The notes under the pieces: model-generated
The model's database searches: none
What the model was told of the DNA's origin: nothing
The model's input: the letters and a program-made list of their open reading frames with translations, nothing else
Position numbers and translations under genes: made by a program
Part shown: positions 1 through 8,970 of the stretch, in pieces
Layout: every line of letters starts with the position of its first letter
Position numbering within the stretch: the first letter of the stretch is position 1
DNA from: Moritella yayanosii
Lineage (GTDB): Bacteria > Pseudomonadota > Gammaproteobacteria > Enterobacterales > Moritellaceae
DNA: 64,000 bases
Assembly (NCBI RefSeq): GCF_900465055.1
Contig: NZ_LS483250.1
Location: 1,612,001 to 1,676,000, forward strand
Reading direction: 5' to 3'

Positions 1-15
1 TGAGTGGAGCGAATC

Positions 16-231
16 ATGTTTTTTAAACATAGAGGCAATAACGATATGATAGAGGTGATAGGACAAGATGACCTTACTAATCTATTCCATAATACTGTAT
101 TAGGTCGTTATCAGGTTGGTGAAGAACAGCAAGACCCTGAATCATTTAATAAATCAGATTTGCTTTTCCTATCAGGCGAAGAGCTGCCACGTTGCTGGAC
201 CGATCCTCATTACCGAGAACATGAACATTAA
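16..231 (+). CDS. conserved hypothetical small protein
   Basis: This encodes a soluble protein of 71 residues with no signal peptide or membrane segment. I do not recognise a named family. The acidic, hydrophilic sequence ends in a Trp/Pro/His-rich stretch (PRCWTDPHYREHEH). ATG at 16 was chosen; a GTG at 4 is in frame and possible, because the gene may start right at the window edge with its ribosome site outside. A strong hairpin follows seven bases after the stop, which supports a real gene end. It converges on emrD and shares that terminator. Confidence that it is coding is moderate, and no function is assigned. Confidence 0.55.
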   Translation: MFFKHRGNNDMIEVIGQDDLTNLFHNTVLGRYQVGEEQQDPESFNKSDLLFLSGEELPRCWTDPHYREHEH

Positions 232-237
232 TTTAAA

Positions 238-256
238 CGGGAACTTCCTGTTCCCG
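238..256. terminator. bidirectional terminator hairpin
   Basis: Arms CGGGAAC (238-244) and GTTCCCG (250-256) are perfectly complementary around a 5-base loop. A T-rich run follows on the plus strand and an A/T-rich stretch precedes it. It lies between the convergent small gene and emrD. Confidence 0.75.
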
Positions 257-266
257 CTGTATTCTT

Positions 267-1487
267 TTATAAGCTTGGTGTCATTGCAGCATCATTAGCG
301 AAGCGACGACGCACCCAAAGTAGGCTAATCACCACTAAGGCCGCAGCCACCAGCATCACAGACCCAAGGTTAAATTGATCCTTTGCGCCCATTAAAGATG
401 CAGCTAGCGTCGCAAGACCCGCACCTAAATTTTGCATACCACCTAAAATAGCGCCCGCTGTGCCAGCATGATGTGGGAAAGGCTGAATAGCCGCGGTCGT
501 TGCTGCAGGGAATATAATGCCAGCACCAATAAACGACACAAACCCACCACCGATCAGCGATACCACAGTAACAAGTTCTGCAATACCGGGTATAAAAATA
601 ATCAAGGCACCAATGATCAGTGCCGCCATGCCAATATTAAATAGATGACGTTGACCGAGTCGCGCCGATAACGTGGCTGATAACCATGCACCCAATAAAT
701 ACCCCGGCAGTGGTAATACAAACAACCAACTTACTGTGGTGGGATCGAGTTTTAACACGCTACCCAGTAATACCCCAGCCGCCGCTTCAAATACGGCAAT
801 ACCCGCAAATGTCGCAATCAGGCAAAATACATACCCTTGGAATTGACGGTTACTCAGTACATAACTATAACTTGTCCAAACGCGTTCATTACGACGGTTT
901 TCTTTCGGCAATGTTTCATCAAACATCACAAACATAGCTAATGTGACCATCGCGCCAAAAACCAATAGAAATACATAACTTGCATGCCAATCAAACGCCA
1001 TTGACAGGTACCCACCAACAACTGGCGCCAATAACGGTGAAAAGATCACCCCCATGCTCACTAAGCTATTGGCTTTATGCAGCGCTGCGCCATCGTAGCA
1101 GTCACGTGTGACCGTTCGCGACATTGCGCCCGCACAACCCGTTCCTGAACCTTGGATAAAGCTGGCTAATAGAAACAATTCAAAAGACGATGCAAACAGC
1201 GCCCCTAACGTACCGAGTAAAAATATCAGCATACCCACCATGATCACAGGACGTCTGCCAATGCGATCTGATAATGGTCCATAAATAAACTGTGATAACC
1301 CATAAGGGATCAAGTAAGCAGCCATAACAGCCTGTAGATACGTAGGTTGAACAGCAAAATCGCTGGCCATTGCAACAATTGATGGCACATACATCGTTTG
1401 TGTCATTTGCCCAACAGCGGTCAGAATAATAATTAGAAATAGTAACTTTGCCATATTGGCAGAAGACGATTGTTGTCGCACAACCAT
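267..1487 (-). CDS. emrD: EmrD-like multidrug efflux MFS transporter
   Basis: The product is an inner-membrane drug/proton antiporter of the 12-helix DHA1 group. Its 406 residues match EmrD along their length: an N-terminal helix with AVGQMTQTMYVPSI, the MFS loop 2-3 motif with GPLSDRIGRRPV near residues 70-82, the SPLLAPVVGG segment near residue 150, and FPHHAGTAGAILGG near residue 340. E. coli EmrD is about 394 residues, so this is full length. The start at 1487 leaves a short extra N-terminus; Met12 is an alternative. It exports amphipathic toxic compounds in the family. A 600-base intergenic region lies upstream, so it is probably monocistronic. EmrD rather than a Bcr/CflA paralogue is favoured by these segments. 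Confidence 0.85.
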   Translation of the reverse strand: MVVRQQSSSANMAKLLFLIIILTAVGQMTQTMYVPSIVAMASDFAVQPTYLQAVMAAYLIPYGLSQFIYGPLSDRIGRRPVIMVGMLIFLLGTLGALFASSFELFLLASFIQGSGTGCAGAMSRTVTRDCYDGAALHKANSLVSMGVIFSPLLAPVVGGYLSMAFDWHASYVFLLVFGAMVTLAMFVMFDETLPKENRRNERVWTSYSYVLSNRQFQGYVFCLIATFAGIAVFEAAAGVLLGSVLKLDPTTVSWLFVLPLPGYLLGAWLSATLSARLGQRHLFNIGMAALIIGALIIFIPGIAELVTVVSLIGGGFVSFIGAGIIFPAATTAAIQPFPHHAGTAGAILGGMQNLGAGLATLAASLMGAKDQFNLGSVMLVAAALVVISLLWVRRRFANDAAMTPSL

Positions 1488-2089
1488 ACCCTCATAATAA
1501 TATACGAATATAAAACGGTGATTAAGGCTAAAAACCGCAATAATTAGAGATAAACTCTAGTTGGATTGATAATGTAAAGATTGGTGACAGGCTAAATCCA
1601 TATATGCAATATCTTACTCTGCATTTCAGGCGGAATAATAATCTTGAAAACACACGATCACAAGCAAAAACACAGTATTGATACCGTACTTTTTTACCTA
1701 TGAATACATTAGTTTATCTAATGCTATTTAATGTCATGAGCGACGTAGAATTGCACAGTATTCTTTTTCTTCGTTATCGCACTCTTGCCCCAGCTAACCA
1801 GCGCCATTTCGTTTCACCTTCCCTTCGCTAATATCGACCATAATATGGACATATACCAAGCTCGCTCGTATAACCCAATAGCAGGACAAGATTATCGTTT
1901 CACGATTGCAGCACGACAATCACACCCAGAATTCCATTCAGCATTATTTACCGTAAATAGTGCTATTAAACAATATTAACGCTCCTTTTCAGGTTTACGG
2001 CTACCGAAAATTAGAATTTATATTAAACTCATTAAAGTAGGGTGAGCTATCAGTTGGACACGATGGAAGCACTCACTAAGGAGTATTAT
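1488..2089. other. intergenic region between emrD and uspB
   Basis: About 600 bases hold the divergent promoter regions of emrD and uspB. The only open frame, 1785-1979 on the plus strand, begins with TTG, lacks a ribosome site and resembles nothing I know, so it is not called. The first 250 bases are very AT-rich. I see no RNA gene or clear repeat here. Confidence 0.5.
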
Positions 2090-2428
2090 ATGAATAATAG
2101 TGATCTCATCTTTATCGCATTTTCCATTATTACCCTGATCAATGTCGCACGGGCGGTGTCCTCGTTACGTTGCCTATTATATCGAATGAAAGATATTGAT
2201 CCGCTACTTTACCAACGTGTTAATGGACGCGTTTTTTTTAATACTGAGGGCAATTACAGCAAACAAATGCAACTATTCCATTACATTCGCCGCAATGAAC
2301 ATTTGCATCATTTTGACGAATATTTTATTTATCGTTGCAACAAGGTAAAAAAAATATTTACCTTGGCCAGCTATCTCGTTGCAGCCAATATTCTCCTCAT
2401 TCCGGCATTAATGTACCTCGATTTATAA
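2090..2428 (+). CDS. uspB: universal stress protein B
   Basis: The product is a 112-residue inner-membrane stress protein. It has UspB layout: an N-terminal transmembrane helix (about residues 4-22), the segment SSLRCLLYRMKDIDPLLYQ, a central YIRRNEHLHHFDEYFIYRC block resembling the E. coli HHDDEFIRRC region, and a C-terminal membrane helix (about 90-110). E. coli UspB is 111 residues. The ATG at 2090 was chosen because AAGGAG sits six bases upstream; a longer in-frame GTG at 2042 has no such site. In E. coli UspB is induced in stationary phase and affects ethanol tolerance. Here uspA is not adjacent. The biochemical role is unknown for the family. Confidence 0.85.
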   Translation: MNNSDLIFIAFSIITLINVARAVSSLRCLLYRMKDIDPLLYQRVNGRVFFNTEGNYSKQMQLFHYIRRNEHLHHFDEYFIYRCNKVKKIFTLASYLVAANILLIPALMYLDL

Positions 2429-2478
2429 TATCGATACATTAACTATAAAATGCTGAATAACCTTTGCAGCGAGTATGC

Positions 2479-2889
2479 TTAAAAGTCTATTTTTATGCCT
2501 AAGCTCGCTTCTAACTTAATATCCACATCTTCCAGCACATACAAGCTCGGGCCAAGTTCGCCATAAAATATCACTTGCTCAAATGGCTGCTGAAAACCAA
2601 TACCAGAGCGCACTGCTATTTTATGCTTATGGTGATCAACAATTTGGCCCCCTAAGAAAACATATAGAGGGGCCAATTTAGATTTATTCAATAATGTTGC
2701 CACACTGAAAGTCTGATCAACCGCAAAGCCAAAGTCTTTAATTCCTAAAGAGAATCGTAAGTTATCCTGCTGATACTGAAAACCTGACATAGGACTACCC
2801 AAAAATATACCCACTTGTTGTTTAGAAAAACTCTGCAATGGATAAATAAAAAACAGTATAAACATAGTGTTTATCATAACCTTAGTCAT
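2479..2889 (-). CDS. exported small beta-barrel-like hypothetical protein
   Basis: A 136-residue protein with an N-terminal signal peptide (MTKVMINTMFILFFIYPLQSF, likely cleaved near residue 22). The mature part has alternating hydrophobic and polar residues, repeated Gly, and ends in a terminal Phe (LGIKIDF), as small outer-membrane barrels do. I do not recognise a named family. It is convergent with uspB and divergent from the acyl-CoA ligase, so it has its own promoter in the 275-base gap to 3164. An outer-membrane location is inferred from the signal peptide and C-terminal pattern only. Confidence 0.6.
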   Translation of the reverse strand: MTKVMINTMFILFFIYPLQSFSKQQVGIFLGSPMSGFQYQQDNLRFSLGIKDFGFAVDQTFSVATLLNKSKLAPLYVFLGGQIVDHHKHKIAVRSGIGFQQPFEQVIFYGELGPSLYVLEDVDIKLEASLGIKIDF

Positions 2890-3164
2890 AAAAATTACCT
2901 ATTGTCTAGCATATGCTGTGTGCATTAAATTAAAACGATATATAAGAGCCTAGTTGCTAACGGCTAAACCTGCTATTTAGCTGACGTTTAAAATGCATCT
3001 CGACTAAACCTACCAGTTAACCTATTTATAAAAATATCGTATTGATCGTGGCAATCCAAAAATTCAACAGTAATATAATAAAGCATACGACTGTTTAAAT
3101 TTATAATTCAAATAAATTGCAGTTAAATGATCACAACCCAACTTAATGGAATAGGAAGAATTAT

Positions 3165-4781
3165 ATGTTATCGAATACTGCTATAGAAAAAATCGAATTG
3201 AATGGAATCAATTGTATTGCTGATTTGATACAAGACACATGTGAAGAATATGCGAATAAACCTGCTTATACCTGCTTAGGTAAAACCCTTACCTTTAAAG
3301 AGATTGATCAACTCTCTGCTGCCTTTGCATCTTATTTACAAAACCATACTGACCTAAAACCCGGTGATAAGATTGCGATCCAATTGCCAAGCATTACCCA
3401 ATTTCCGATTGTTGCTTATGGTGCAACTCGCGCAGGATTAGTATTAGTCAATACCAACCCGCTATATACCCCAAGAGAGATGTTACATCAATTTAACAAC
3501 TCTGAAGCCACTGCATTAGTTATCTTATCTGACCTACTACCCGCCGCAGAGAAAGTACTACCGGAAACCAACATCAAGACAATTATTACTACCCACCCAG
3601 CAGACTTACTCGAGCCACAAGAACAAGGCTCTACGCAACTAGACACCATTTCATTACTTGATGCTATTGCACTCGGTGAAAATAACCCTTACGTACCCGT
3701 TGCTTACCACATTGATGATTTAGCCATTTTACAATACACCGGCGGTACCACAGGTTTATCAAAAGGCGCAATGCTGAGCCATCGCAATGTATTAAGTAAT
3801 ACCATTCAAACCAAGCATCGTTTGGCCAACGAGATCGCAGAAGGCGAAGAAATACTGATATCGCCATTACCGCTGTACCATATTTATGCATTTAACATCA
3901 CCTTATTACTGTACTTCAGTACAGGTGCTCACACCGTATTAATTCCCAATCCGCGTGATATGCCAGGCTTTGTAAATGCCATAAAAAACGTAAAATTCAC
4001 CGCTATTTCAGGGCTAAATACCTTATTTGTTGGTTTATGTACCCAGCCTGAATTTAAAGCATTAGATTTCAGCCATTTAAAAATCACAACCTCGGGGGGC
4101 ACCGCACTCACCAGCTCAACGGCCAAGATATGGAAAGAAGTGACTGGCTGCGACATTTGTGAAGGTTATGGCTTATCCGAAACATCGCCAGTTGTTACCT
4201 TCAATCGCCCAGGCGAAACCTTAGTAGGCTCTATTGGTGCCGCCTTACCTGGCACTGAGATTAAGCTACTTGATGACAATAATAATGAAGTCGCCGCGGG
4301 TCAAGCAGGTGAATTGTCAGTTCGCGGTCCACAAGTGATGCAAGGTTACTGGCGTAGTGAAGCAGCAACTGCCGAAGTCATGACTGATGATGGTTTCTTC
4401 AAAACGGGTGATATTGCAGAACAATTAGACAATGGTTATTACAAAATTGTTGATCGTAAAAAAGACATGATCATCGTATCTGGTTTTAATGTTTATCCTA
4501 ATGAAGTTGAAGAGATCTTATCCAATCACACGGGTATTTTAGAAGCCGCCGTGATTGGTGTACCATCAGAGAAAACCGGTGAAGCCATTAAAGCCTTTAT
4601 TGTCAAATCTCAACACAACCAAGATCTTAAAGAACAAGATGTCATTGCTCACTGTAAAGAATTTTTAACTGCATACAAGGTGCCGAAGCAAATTGTGTTT
4701 ATAGGTGAATTACCAAAAACAGCGGTTGGCAAAATTCTACGACGCGAACTGCGTACTGTTGAGTTAACAGTGAACAATTAA
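3165..4781 (+). CDS. fadD: long-chain fatty-acid--CoA ligase
   Basis: The product activates fatty acids with ATP and CoA to acyl-CoA, the entry step of beta-oxidation, at the inner face of the membrane. The 538 residues carry the AMP-binding P-loop YTGGTTGLSKGA near residue 191, the EGYGLSETSP motif near residue 335, the TGDIA motif near 413, and the FadD signature DRKKDMIIVSGFNVYPNEVEE near 430-450. The conserved C-terminal catalytic lysine lies in PKTAVGKILRREL. E. coli FadD is 561 residues, so length is normal. AGGAAG precedes the ATG. A hairpin follows the stop. Marine Vibrio relatives often have several fadD copies, so this may be one of a set. Confidence 0.9.
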   Translation: MLSNTAIEKIELNGINCIADLIQDTCEEYANKPAYTCLGKTLTFKEIDQLSAAFASYLQNHTDLKPGDKIAIQLPSITQFPIVAYGATRAGLVLVNTNPLYTPREMLHQFNNSEATALVILSDLLPAAEKVLPETNIKTIITTHPADLLEPQEQGSTQLDTISLLDAIALGENNPYVPVAYHIDDLAILQYTGGTTGLSKGAMLSHRNVLSNTIQTKHRLANEIAEGEEILISPLPLYHIYAFNITLLLYFSTGAHTVLIPNPRDMPGFVNAIKNVKFTAISGLNTLFVGLCTQPEFKALDFSHLKITTSGGTALTSSTAKIWKEVTGCDICEGYGLSETSPVVTFNRPGETLVGSIGAALPGTEIKLLDDNNNEVAAGQAGELSVRGPQVMQGYWRSEAATAEVMTDDGFFKTGDIAEQLDNGYYKIVDRKKDMIIVSGFNVYPNEVEEILSNHTGILEAAVIGVPSEKTGEAIKAFIVKSQHNQDLKEQDVIAHCKEFLTAYKVPKQIVFIGELPKTAVGKILRRELRTVELTVNN

Positions 4782-4798
4782 CAAGGTATCGTTTAATG

Positions 4799-4827
4799 TA
4801 AGCACTCAACGTCAGTTTGAGTGCTTA
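4799..4827. terminator. bidirectional terminator between fadD and kinase gene
   Basis: An 11-bp perfect stem, TAAGCACTCAA (4799-4809) with TTGAGTGCTTA (4817-4827), has a 7-base loop. It lies at the convergent ends of fadD and the sensor kinase gene and overlaps the kinase stop codon region. Confidence 0.75.
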
Positions 4828-6209
4828 AATGTCACCACAAACAACGCCCCACCCAATTCACTGGTTTTAATTTCGATTTCCCCTTTCATGCTTTTAACCG
4901 CCGTATTCACAATCGCTAAACCTAAACCAAAACCACCCGTTTGCCGACTTCGACTGTTATCTAAACGGGTAAATGCATCTAATACTTGCTCACGTTGCAG
5001 TGGGCAAATCCCATCGCCATCATCTTCAACAATAATACAGCAATAAGCCGCATGCTTTTTAAGCGTGAGTTTCACGCGTGAGTCTGCGTATAAGCAGGCA
5101 TTCTTGACGAGATTATCAATAATAAGCTGAAGGTAGCGCGGATTGCCATCAACACTCACCAAATCAACACTAGATGTAATGCATAAATGTGGATATTGGC
5201 GCTTAAATTCAGTTTCACGTGACGTCATCAACCCGCTTAAATCAATGGTCTTATTTATTGACGATGGATTATGTTCAATCGTTTGTAACATTAAAATATC
5301 ATTAGCCAAAGCTTCCATTTCGACCGAATAACGACTTAAATCACGATGTAATTCCGTCGTATACTCGCTATGTTCTTCATCACTTAATAAACCCATCACC
5401 AATTGAATTCGCGTTAATGGGGTGCGAAGTTCATGCGCAATTGCATTCGCCATTACACGTTGTTGGTGCTGCGAATGCTGCAACGATTCAGCCATTTTAT
5501 TAAAACTTGCTGCCATTTGATCCAAAGGTGCGGGAATTTTATCATTGACTCGGGTATCTAGATCCCCCTTTGCCAGCGCTAAACTAGCAGCGCTTAAGCG
5601 ATAGACATGATTAGATATATTTCTAACGGTCAAATACAGTACTAAAGCGATACTTAAAAAGATAAAACCTAATAGAAATAACTCCGCATAATCATCTTCC
5701 CAATCTTCAGGCCCGTCTATCGGGTACATAGCTTCAGAACTATCAATGATGAGTAATAGTCCATCATTATGCGGAAGGATCACGGCAAGAAGATCATTTC
5801 CCTCATCATGTCTGTATACAAATACCCCCCACTTACCTATTCCAGCAGGTAACGGGGGATACTTTTTATTGGGTTCTATATCAACCACCTCTAATAACTC
5901 ATGTTGTTGATGATAGAGTAATGCTTGTTTCATCGAGATATTTTCAATGGTAAAGCCAGTAAATCGGCTCAATAGATCAACCTCCATATTCCAGCGTTCG
6001 GTATCTTCGACAAAATCATCAAGTAACTTAGCCGCAAAACTCGCATCATGGACAAAGGTAATATCATCAAGGTTCTCGTAGTAATAATCCATCGATATAC
6101 TAACAAGGACAATACTGCCAATAATGACAGCGGTCACACTTATATACAGCTTGAAAAAAAGTGTATTCGGCGAGTTTTCACTGATGAATTTCTTCAGCTC
6201 GGGAAACAT
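4812..6209 (-). CDS. RstB-like sensor histidine kinase
   Basis: An inner-membrane histidine kinase of about 465 residues. Two transmembrane helices (about residues 17-40 and 170-190 from Met 6209) enclose a periplasmic sensor region. A HAMP domain follows (LAKGDLDTRV), then the H-box AHELRTPLTR with the phospho-acceptor His, the N-box DNLVKNACLYA, and G-boxes EDDGDGI and GGFGLGLAIV. The open frame extends upstream to 6278 inside the regulator gene, but ATG 6209 sits one base after the regulator stop, which suggests translational coupling. Its cognate regulator is the preceding gene. The pairing and sequence style resemble RstA/RstB, but the signal is unknown, so I give no symbol. Confidence 0.85.
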   Translation of the reverse strand: MFPELKKFISENSPNTLFFKLYISVTAVIIGSIVLVSISMDYYYENLDDITFVHDASFAAKLLDDFVEDTERWNMEVDLLSRFTGFTIENISMKQALLYHQQHELLEVVDIEPNKKYPPLPAGIGKWGVFVYRHDEGNDLLAVILPHNDGLLLIIDSSEAMYPIDGPEDWEDDYAELFLLGFIFLSIALVLYLTVRNISNHVYRLSAASLALAKGDLDTRVNDKIPAPLDQMAASFNKMAESLQHSQHQQRVMANAIAHELRTPLTRIQLVMGLLSDEEHSEYTTELHRDLSRYSVEMEALANDILMLQTIEHNPSSINKTIDLSGLMTSRETEFKRQYPHLCITSSVDLVSVDGNPRYLQLIIDNLVKNACLYADSRVKLTLKKHAAYCCIIVEDDGDGICPLQREQVLDAFTRLDNSRSRQTGGFGLGLAIVNTAVKSMKGEIEIKTSELGGALFVVTFKHSN

Positions 6210-6210
6210 A

Positions 6211-6909
6211 TCATTGCTTAACAAACAGATAACCCTTACAACGAATTGTTTTGATAATTTGATACGGTGCCACATCATCTTTTATCTTTTTCCGTAAGCT
6301 TGATAAACGCATATCCAAGGCTCTATCTAGACCATCAAATTCAACACCTTTAAGTGCGCGATAACATTCATCACGACTGACGATCGTCCCAGCTTGTTTG
6401 GCTAAATATGCTAACATTTCATATTCTGCACCCGTTAAAATAACCTCTTCACCATCACGCTTCACCAAGCGTTTCAAGGTGTCAATGGTTAAACTGCCGG
6501 TATGATTCAGCGCACTATTGTTGTTCTTAGTTCTGTTTTCACGGCGTAAAAACGCTTCGATATGCGATAACAAAATGTGTGGTCGCAGCGGCTTGTGTAA
6601 ATAACCGTCGGCGCCCGTATCTAAGGCTGAAACCTCGGATATTTCTTCACTGCAAGCGGTGAGCATAATAATAGGCCCGCTATAGTGCTCACGACTTTGC
6701 CTACACACTTCAATACCATTCATACCTGGCATCATAATATCCAATACCACGAGATCGGGTTGCAACCGGGCGATATCCGAGAGTCCATCAATGCCATTAT
6801 TACTGAGCGATACTTGGTATCCTTTACTGCGTAAAAACATGTCGAGAAGGCGACAAATCTCTAAATCATCTTCAACAATTAAAATGTGTTTTTGGTCATT
6901 TTCTAACAT
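6211..6909 (-). CDS. RstA-like OmpR-family response regulator
   Basis: A DNA-binding two-component regulator of 232 residues. The receiver domain begins HILIVEDDLEICRLL with the acidic pair, has the phospho-acceptor Asp in LVVLDIMMPG, a switch Thr in MLTA, and the conserved Lys in GYLHKPLRP. The C-terminal winged helix (about residues 135-230) ends IIKTIRCKGYLFVKQ, typical of OmpR/PhoB regulators. ATG 6909 was preferred over an in-frame TTG two codons upstream. It forms an operon with the kinase one base downstream. Targets are unknown; the neighbouring lipoprotein gene, transcribed in the same direction upstream, is a reasonable candidate because it has spaced repeats in its promoter. Confidence 0.88.
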   Translation of the reverse strand: MLENDQKHILIVEDDLEICRLLDMFLRSKGYQVSLSNNGIDGLSDIARLQPDLVVLDIMMPGMNGIEVCRQSREHYSGPIIMLTACSEEISEVSALDTGADGYLHKPLRPHILLSHIEAFLRRENRTKNNNSALNHTGSLTIDTLKRLVKRDGEEVILTGAEYEMLAYLAKQAGTIVSRDECYRALKGVEFDGLDRALDMRLSSLRKKIKDDVAPYQIIKTIRCKGYLFVKQ

Positions 6910-6964
6910 GTTCAACGAAACCTTATGTCATTATAAATAAGTAAAATACAGGGCAACCAAGTGT

Positions 6965-8680
6965 TTAAGCGCTCGGTAAATTTAGCTCACTGTCATTAAA
7001 TTCAATTTTCTGAATATTCATCAATTTATCCGTACCATTGCGGTTATTGACCTTATCTTGTATCAAGAACCCCATACCATCAGGATTAACGTCAAACTCA
7101 GATTGTAAACCATCAACTTTATACGTGTTTACGCCGCCTTTACCATCAATTTTGTTATCCCCTTGATTACCCATCAAGAAGTTATTTTGGCTATTGCCTG
7201 AGATATGGCTGTTATTGGTACCCGTTAAACGTACAGACTGCAAATATTGTGATTTGGCGGTATAACTTAATGCCGCGTCATAATCCAGATAGAAAGTACT
7301 ACCCGCTGCAAAACTAGGGTCGATATCCATGGTCGTTGGAATATATTCAGGTAAAAATTCAGCAATAATTTTCTGTCCGTTGCTGTCACGCGCCGTTTGT
7401 AATGCACGTGAATTGCCCGTGTAACCATCCATACCCACGGGTAATCGTGCCCACATACCATAATATGCTTCAACTATGGCGGCAAAATATTCATGAGAAA
7501 TACTATTGCCCGTTTCCAAGTCACCTTCAGCACGCCACTCTGCTAGTTGGTCCACTTCTGGGTTCCACACTTTATTTGTTAACGCGACCTCAGCTTGGTC
7601 CGCGATTTTCTTTTGCAATGATGCCATCGCAGGTGCTATACCTTGCGCTTGAGTCAAGTGTAATACTTCTTCAAAGGTTGCATCACGCGCAGATGATGGC
7701 GCAGCCAAGTAGCGGCTATCACCTTCTACAAAAATTTCGGTCGCGTATAAATCCTGACCAAACTTCGCTATTTTACTATTACCAAACTCCCCTTCCATGG
7801 CTTGCTCTGAGGCTGGTTCATCATTAAAAATAAATAATGACGCCCCTCTATTACCCATACTGTTTGCGACCAGTGTTTTCTTTACTGTCGCGGTATCGGT
7901 TAAATAAAACTCAAGTGTATTTCGAGCTTTAAGTAATTGTGCTAAAGATACCTTTGATTGAGCGAAAATATGAATCGCTTTACCATTGGGTGCTGTAACC
8001 CAAGTATAGCGATCAAATAAATCAGTAGCCGCTTGGCCAAACTGACTTGGCACAGCAAACACGTTAGCCTGTTCGTTGGCTGTCATCTCGCGTGTTGCAA
8101 TGTCGTACTTGGCAATGTCTGCTGCACTCATCCAGTGAATATCATTAGCACTCGCTGCATTTAGCGTATACCAGTAAAAACTTGGATCAAAGCCAATTTT
8201 ATTATAATACGTTAAATAACGTTGATGCTCAGGATGACTCGTCGGTAAGTTTTTACCTTCTGTACCACTCCCGTCCGCCCAAGAATGTACACCGATTCGA
8301 GCACTCGGATCAACAATACGCTCTACACCAGCAAGGAAAAAATCGGTTCCACCCGAAGCGATCATGGCATCGGCAGGTAGCATGGTTTTTAAATTTTTAC
8401 TGCGTACTAACAATGACGCTTTTAAGTTCGCTTCATCATCTCTAGAACCGGGCACTTGCACCATCACAATAGTATCGACCTGTGGGTTTGCAGCGGTCAT
8501 CGTATTTAACTGTGCAACAATATCGCTATTAATCTCGCCATTCATATAGGCTTTATTACCATAAACGGTGAATAACGGTGTTTTACCGCCCGAACTTGTT
8601 GATGAACCACTGTCATCTGAACTATTGCAGCCAGTCAATAATAACCCTAACAATACTGTGATACTGACGAATTTATTCAT
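6965..8680 (-). CDS. lipoprotein with ClpP/crotonase-like domain and RTX-like tail
   Basis: A 571-residue exported lipoprotein: signal peptide with lipobox LLLTGC (Cys18) then a Ser/Gly linker. Residues about 30-200 resemble the COG3904-type ClpP/crotonase-like periplasmic family, including TDFFLAGVERIVDPSARIGV and HSWADGSG, then YYNKIGFDPSFYWYT and an HWMSAADIAKYDIATRE segment. The middle region is unfamiliar. Near residues 500-530 the run SGNSQNNFLMGNQGDNKIDG resembles a hemolysin-type calcium-binding repeat. A serine in IASGGTDFF aligns roughly with the ClpP nucleophile region but I cannot confirm a catalytic triad. It lies just upstream of the two-component operon. Protease activity is inference; a surface-anchored or periplasmic role is likely. 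Confidence 0.6.
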   Translation of the reverse strand: MNKFVSITVLLGLLLTGCNSSDDSGSSTSSGGKTPLFTVYGNKAYMNGEINSDIVAQLNTMTAANPQVDTIVMVQVPGSRDDEANLKASLLVRSKNLKTMLPADAMIASGGTDFFLAGVERIVDPSARIGVHSWADGSGTEGKNLPTSHPEHQRYLTYYNKIGFDPSFYWYTLNAASANDIHWMSAADIAKYDIATREMTANEQANVFAVPSQFGQAATDLFDRYTWVTAPNGKAIHIFAQSKVSLAQLLKARNTLEFYLTDTATVKKTLVANSMGNRGASLFIFNDEPASEQAMEGEFGNSKIAKFGQDLYATEIFVEGDSRYLAAPSSARDATFEEVLHLTQAQGIAPAMASLQKKIADQAEVALTNKVWNPEVDQLAEWRAEGDLETGNSISHEYFAAIVEAYYGMWARLPVGMDGYTGNSRALQTARDSNGQKIIAEFLPEYIPTTMDIDPSFAAGSTFYLDYDAALSYTAKSQYLQSVRLTGTNNSHISGNSQNNFLMGNQGDNKIDGKGGVNTYKVDGLQSEFDVNPDGMGFLIQDKVNNRNGTDKLMNIQKIEFNDSELNLPSA

Positions 8681-8754
8681 ATGAATTCCTTTGCTCTATG
8701 ACGTATAAATAACAACGCCATCATATAAAACGAAACATAAGCTTTCCGTCTCTA

Positions 8755-8781
8755 ATTTGTCAGTTTTGTAAGCTTTGTAAG
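8755..8781 (-). promoter_or_regulatory. three phased ACAAA repeats upstream of lipoprotein gene
   Basis: On the minus strand the sequence contains ACAAAGCTT, ACAAAACTG and ACAAATTAG in direct succession, a 9-base period, about 75-100 bases upstream of the lipoprotein start. OmpR-family regulators often bind direct repeats spaced near one helical turn. The nearby two-component regulator makes a link possible, but this is inference. Confidence 0.3.
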
Positions 8782-8932
8782 AGGTAATCAAGCCGCAAGT
8801 CGATATTTTTGCAAACTACTGTAATTTTATCAGTGTTCCTCAACTTAATATCTATACAGATTTAATAATTGCGCTAAAATACATGCTAATAACCTTGGCT
8901 TTAAATCGTGCTTGCAGAAACAATAAGCACGC

Positions 8933-8970
8933 TTCAGATAAGAGTAAACATGCTTTCAGATAAGAGTAAA
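8933..8970 (+). repeat. 16-bp direct repeat at the dinG start
   Basis: TTCAGATAAGAGTAAA occurs at 8933-8948 and again at 8955-8970, period 22 bases. The second copy lies in the first codons of dinG and the first lies just upstream of ATG 8950. It looks like a local duplication. Confidence 0.8.

Noticed and set aside
1785-1979. 64-codon open frame upstream of uspB
   Set aside because: It starts at TTG, lacks a ribosome site and has no resemblance to known proteins.
7402-7827. 141-codon open frame on the plus strand
   Set aside because: It lies wholly antisense to the lipoprotein gene and has no start signal; it is a shadow frame.
8819-8833. LexA-like box CTG...CAG before dinG
   Set aside because: The spacing between CTG and CAG is nine bases instead of ten and the flanks are poor, so I do not call an SOS box.
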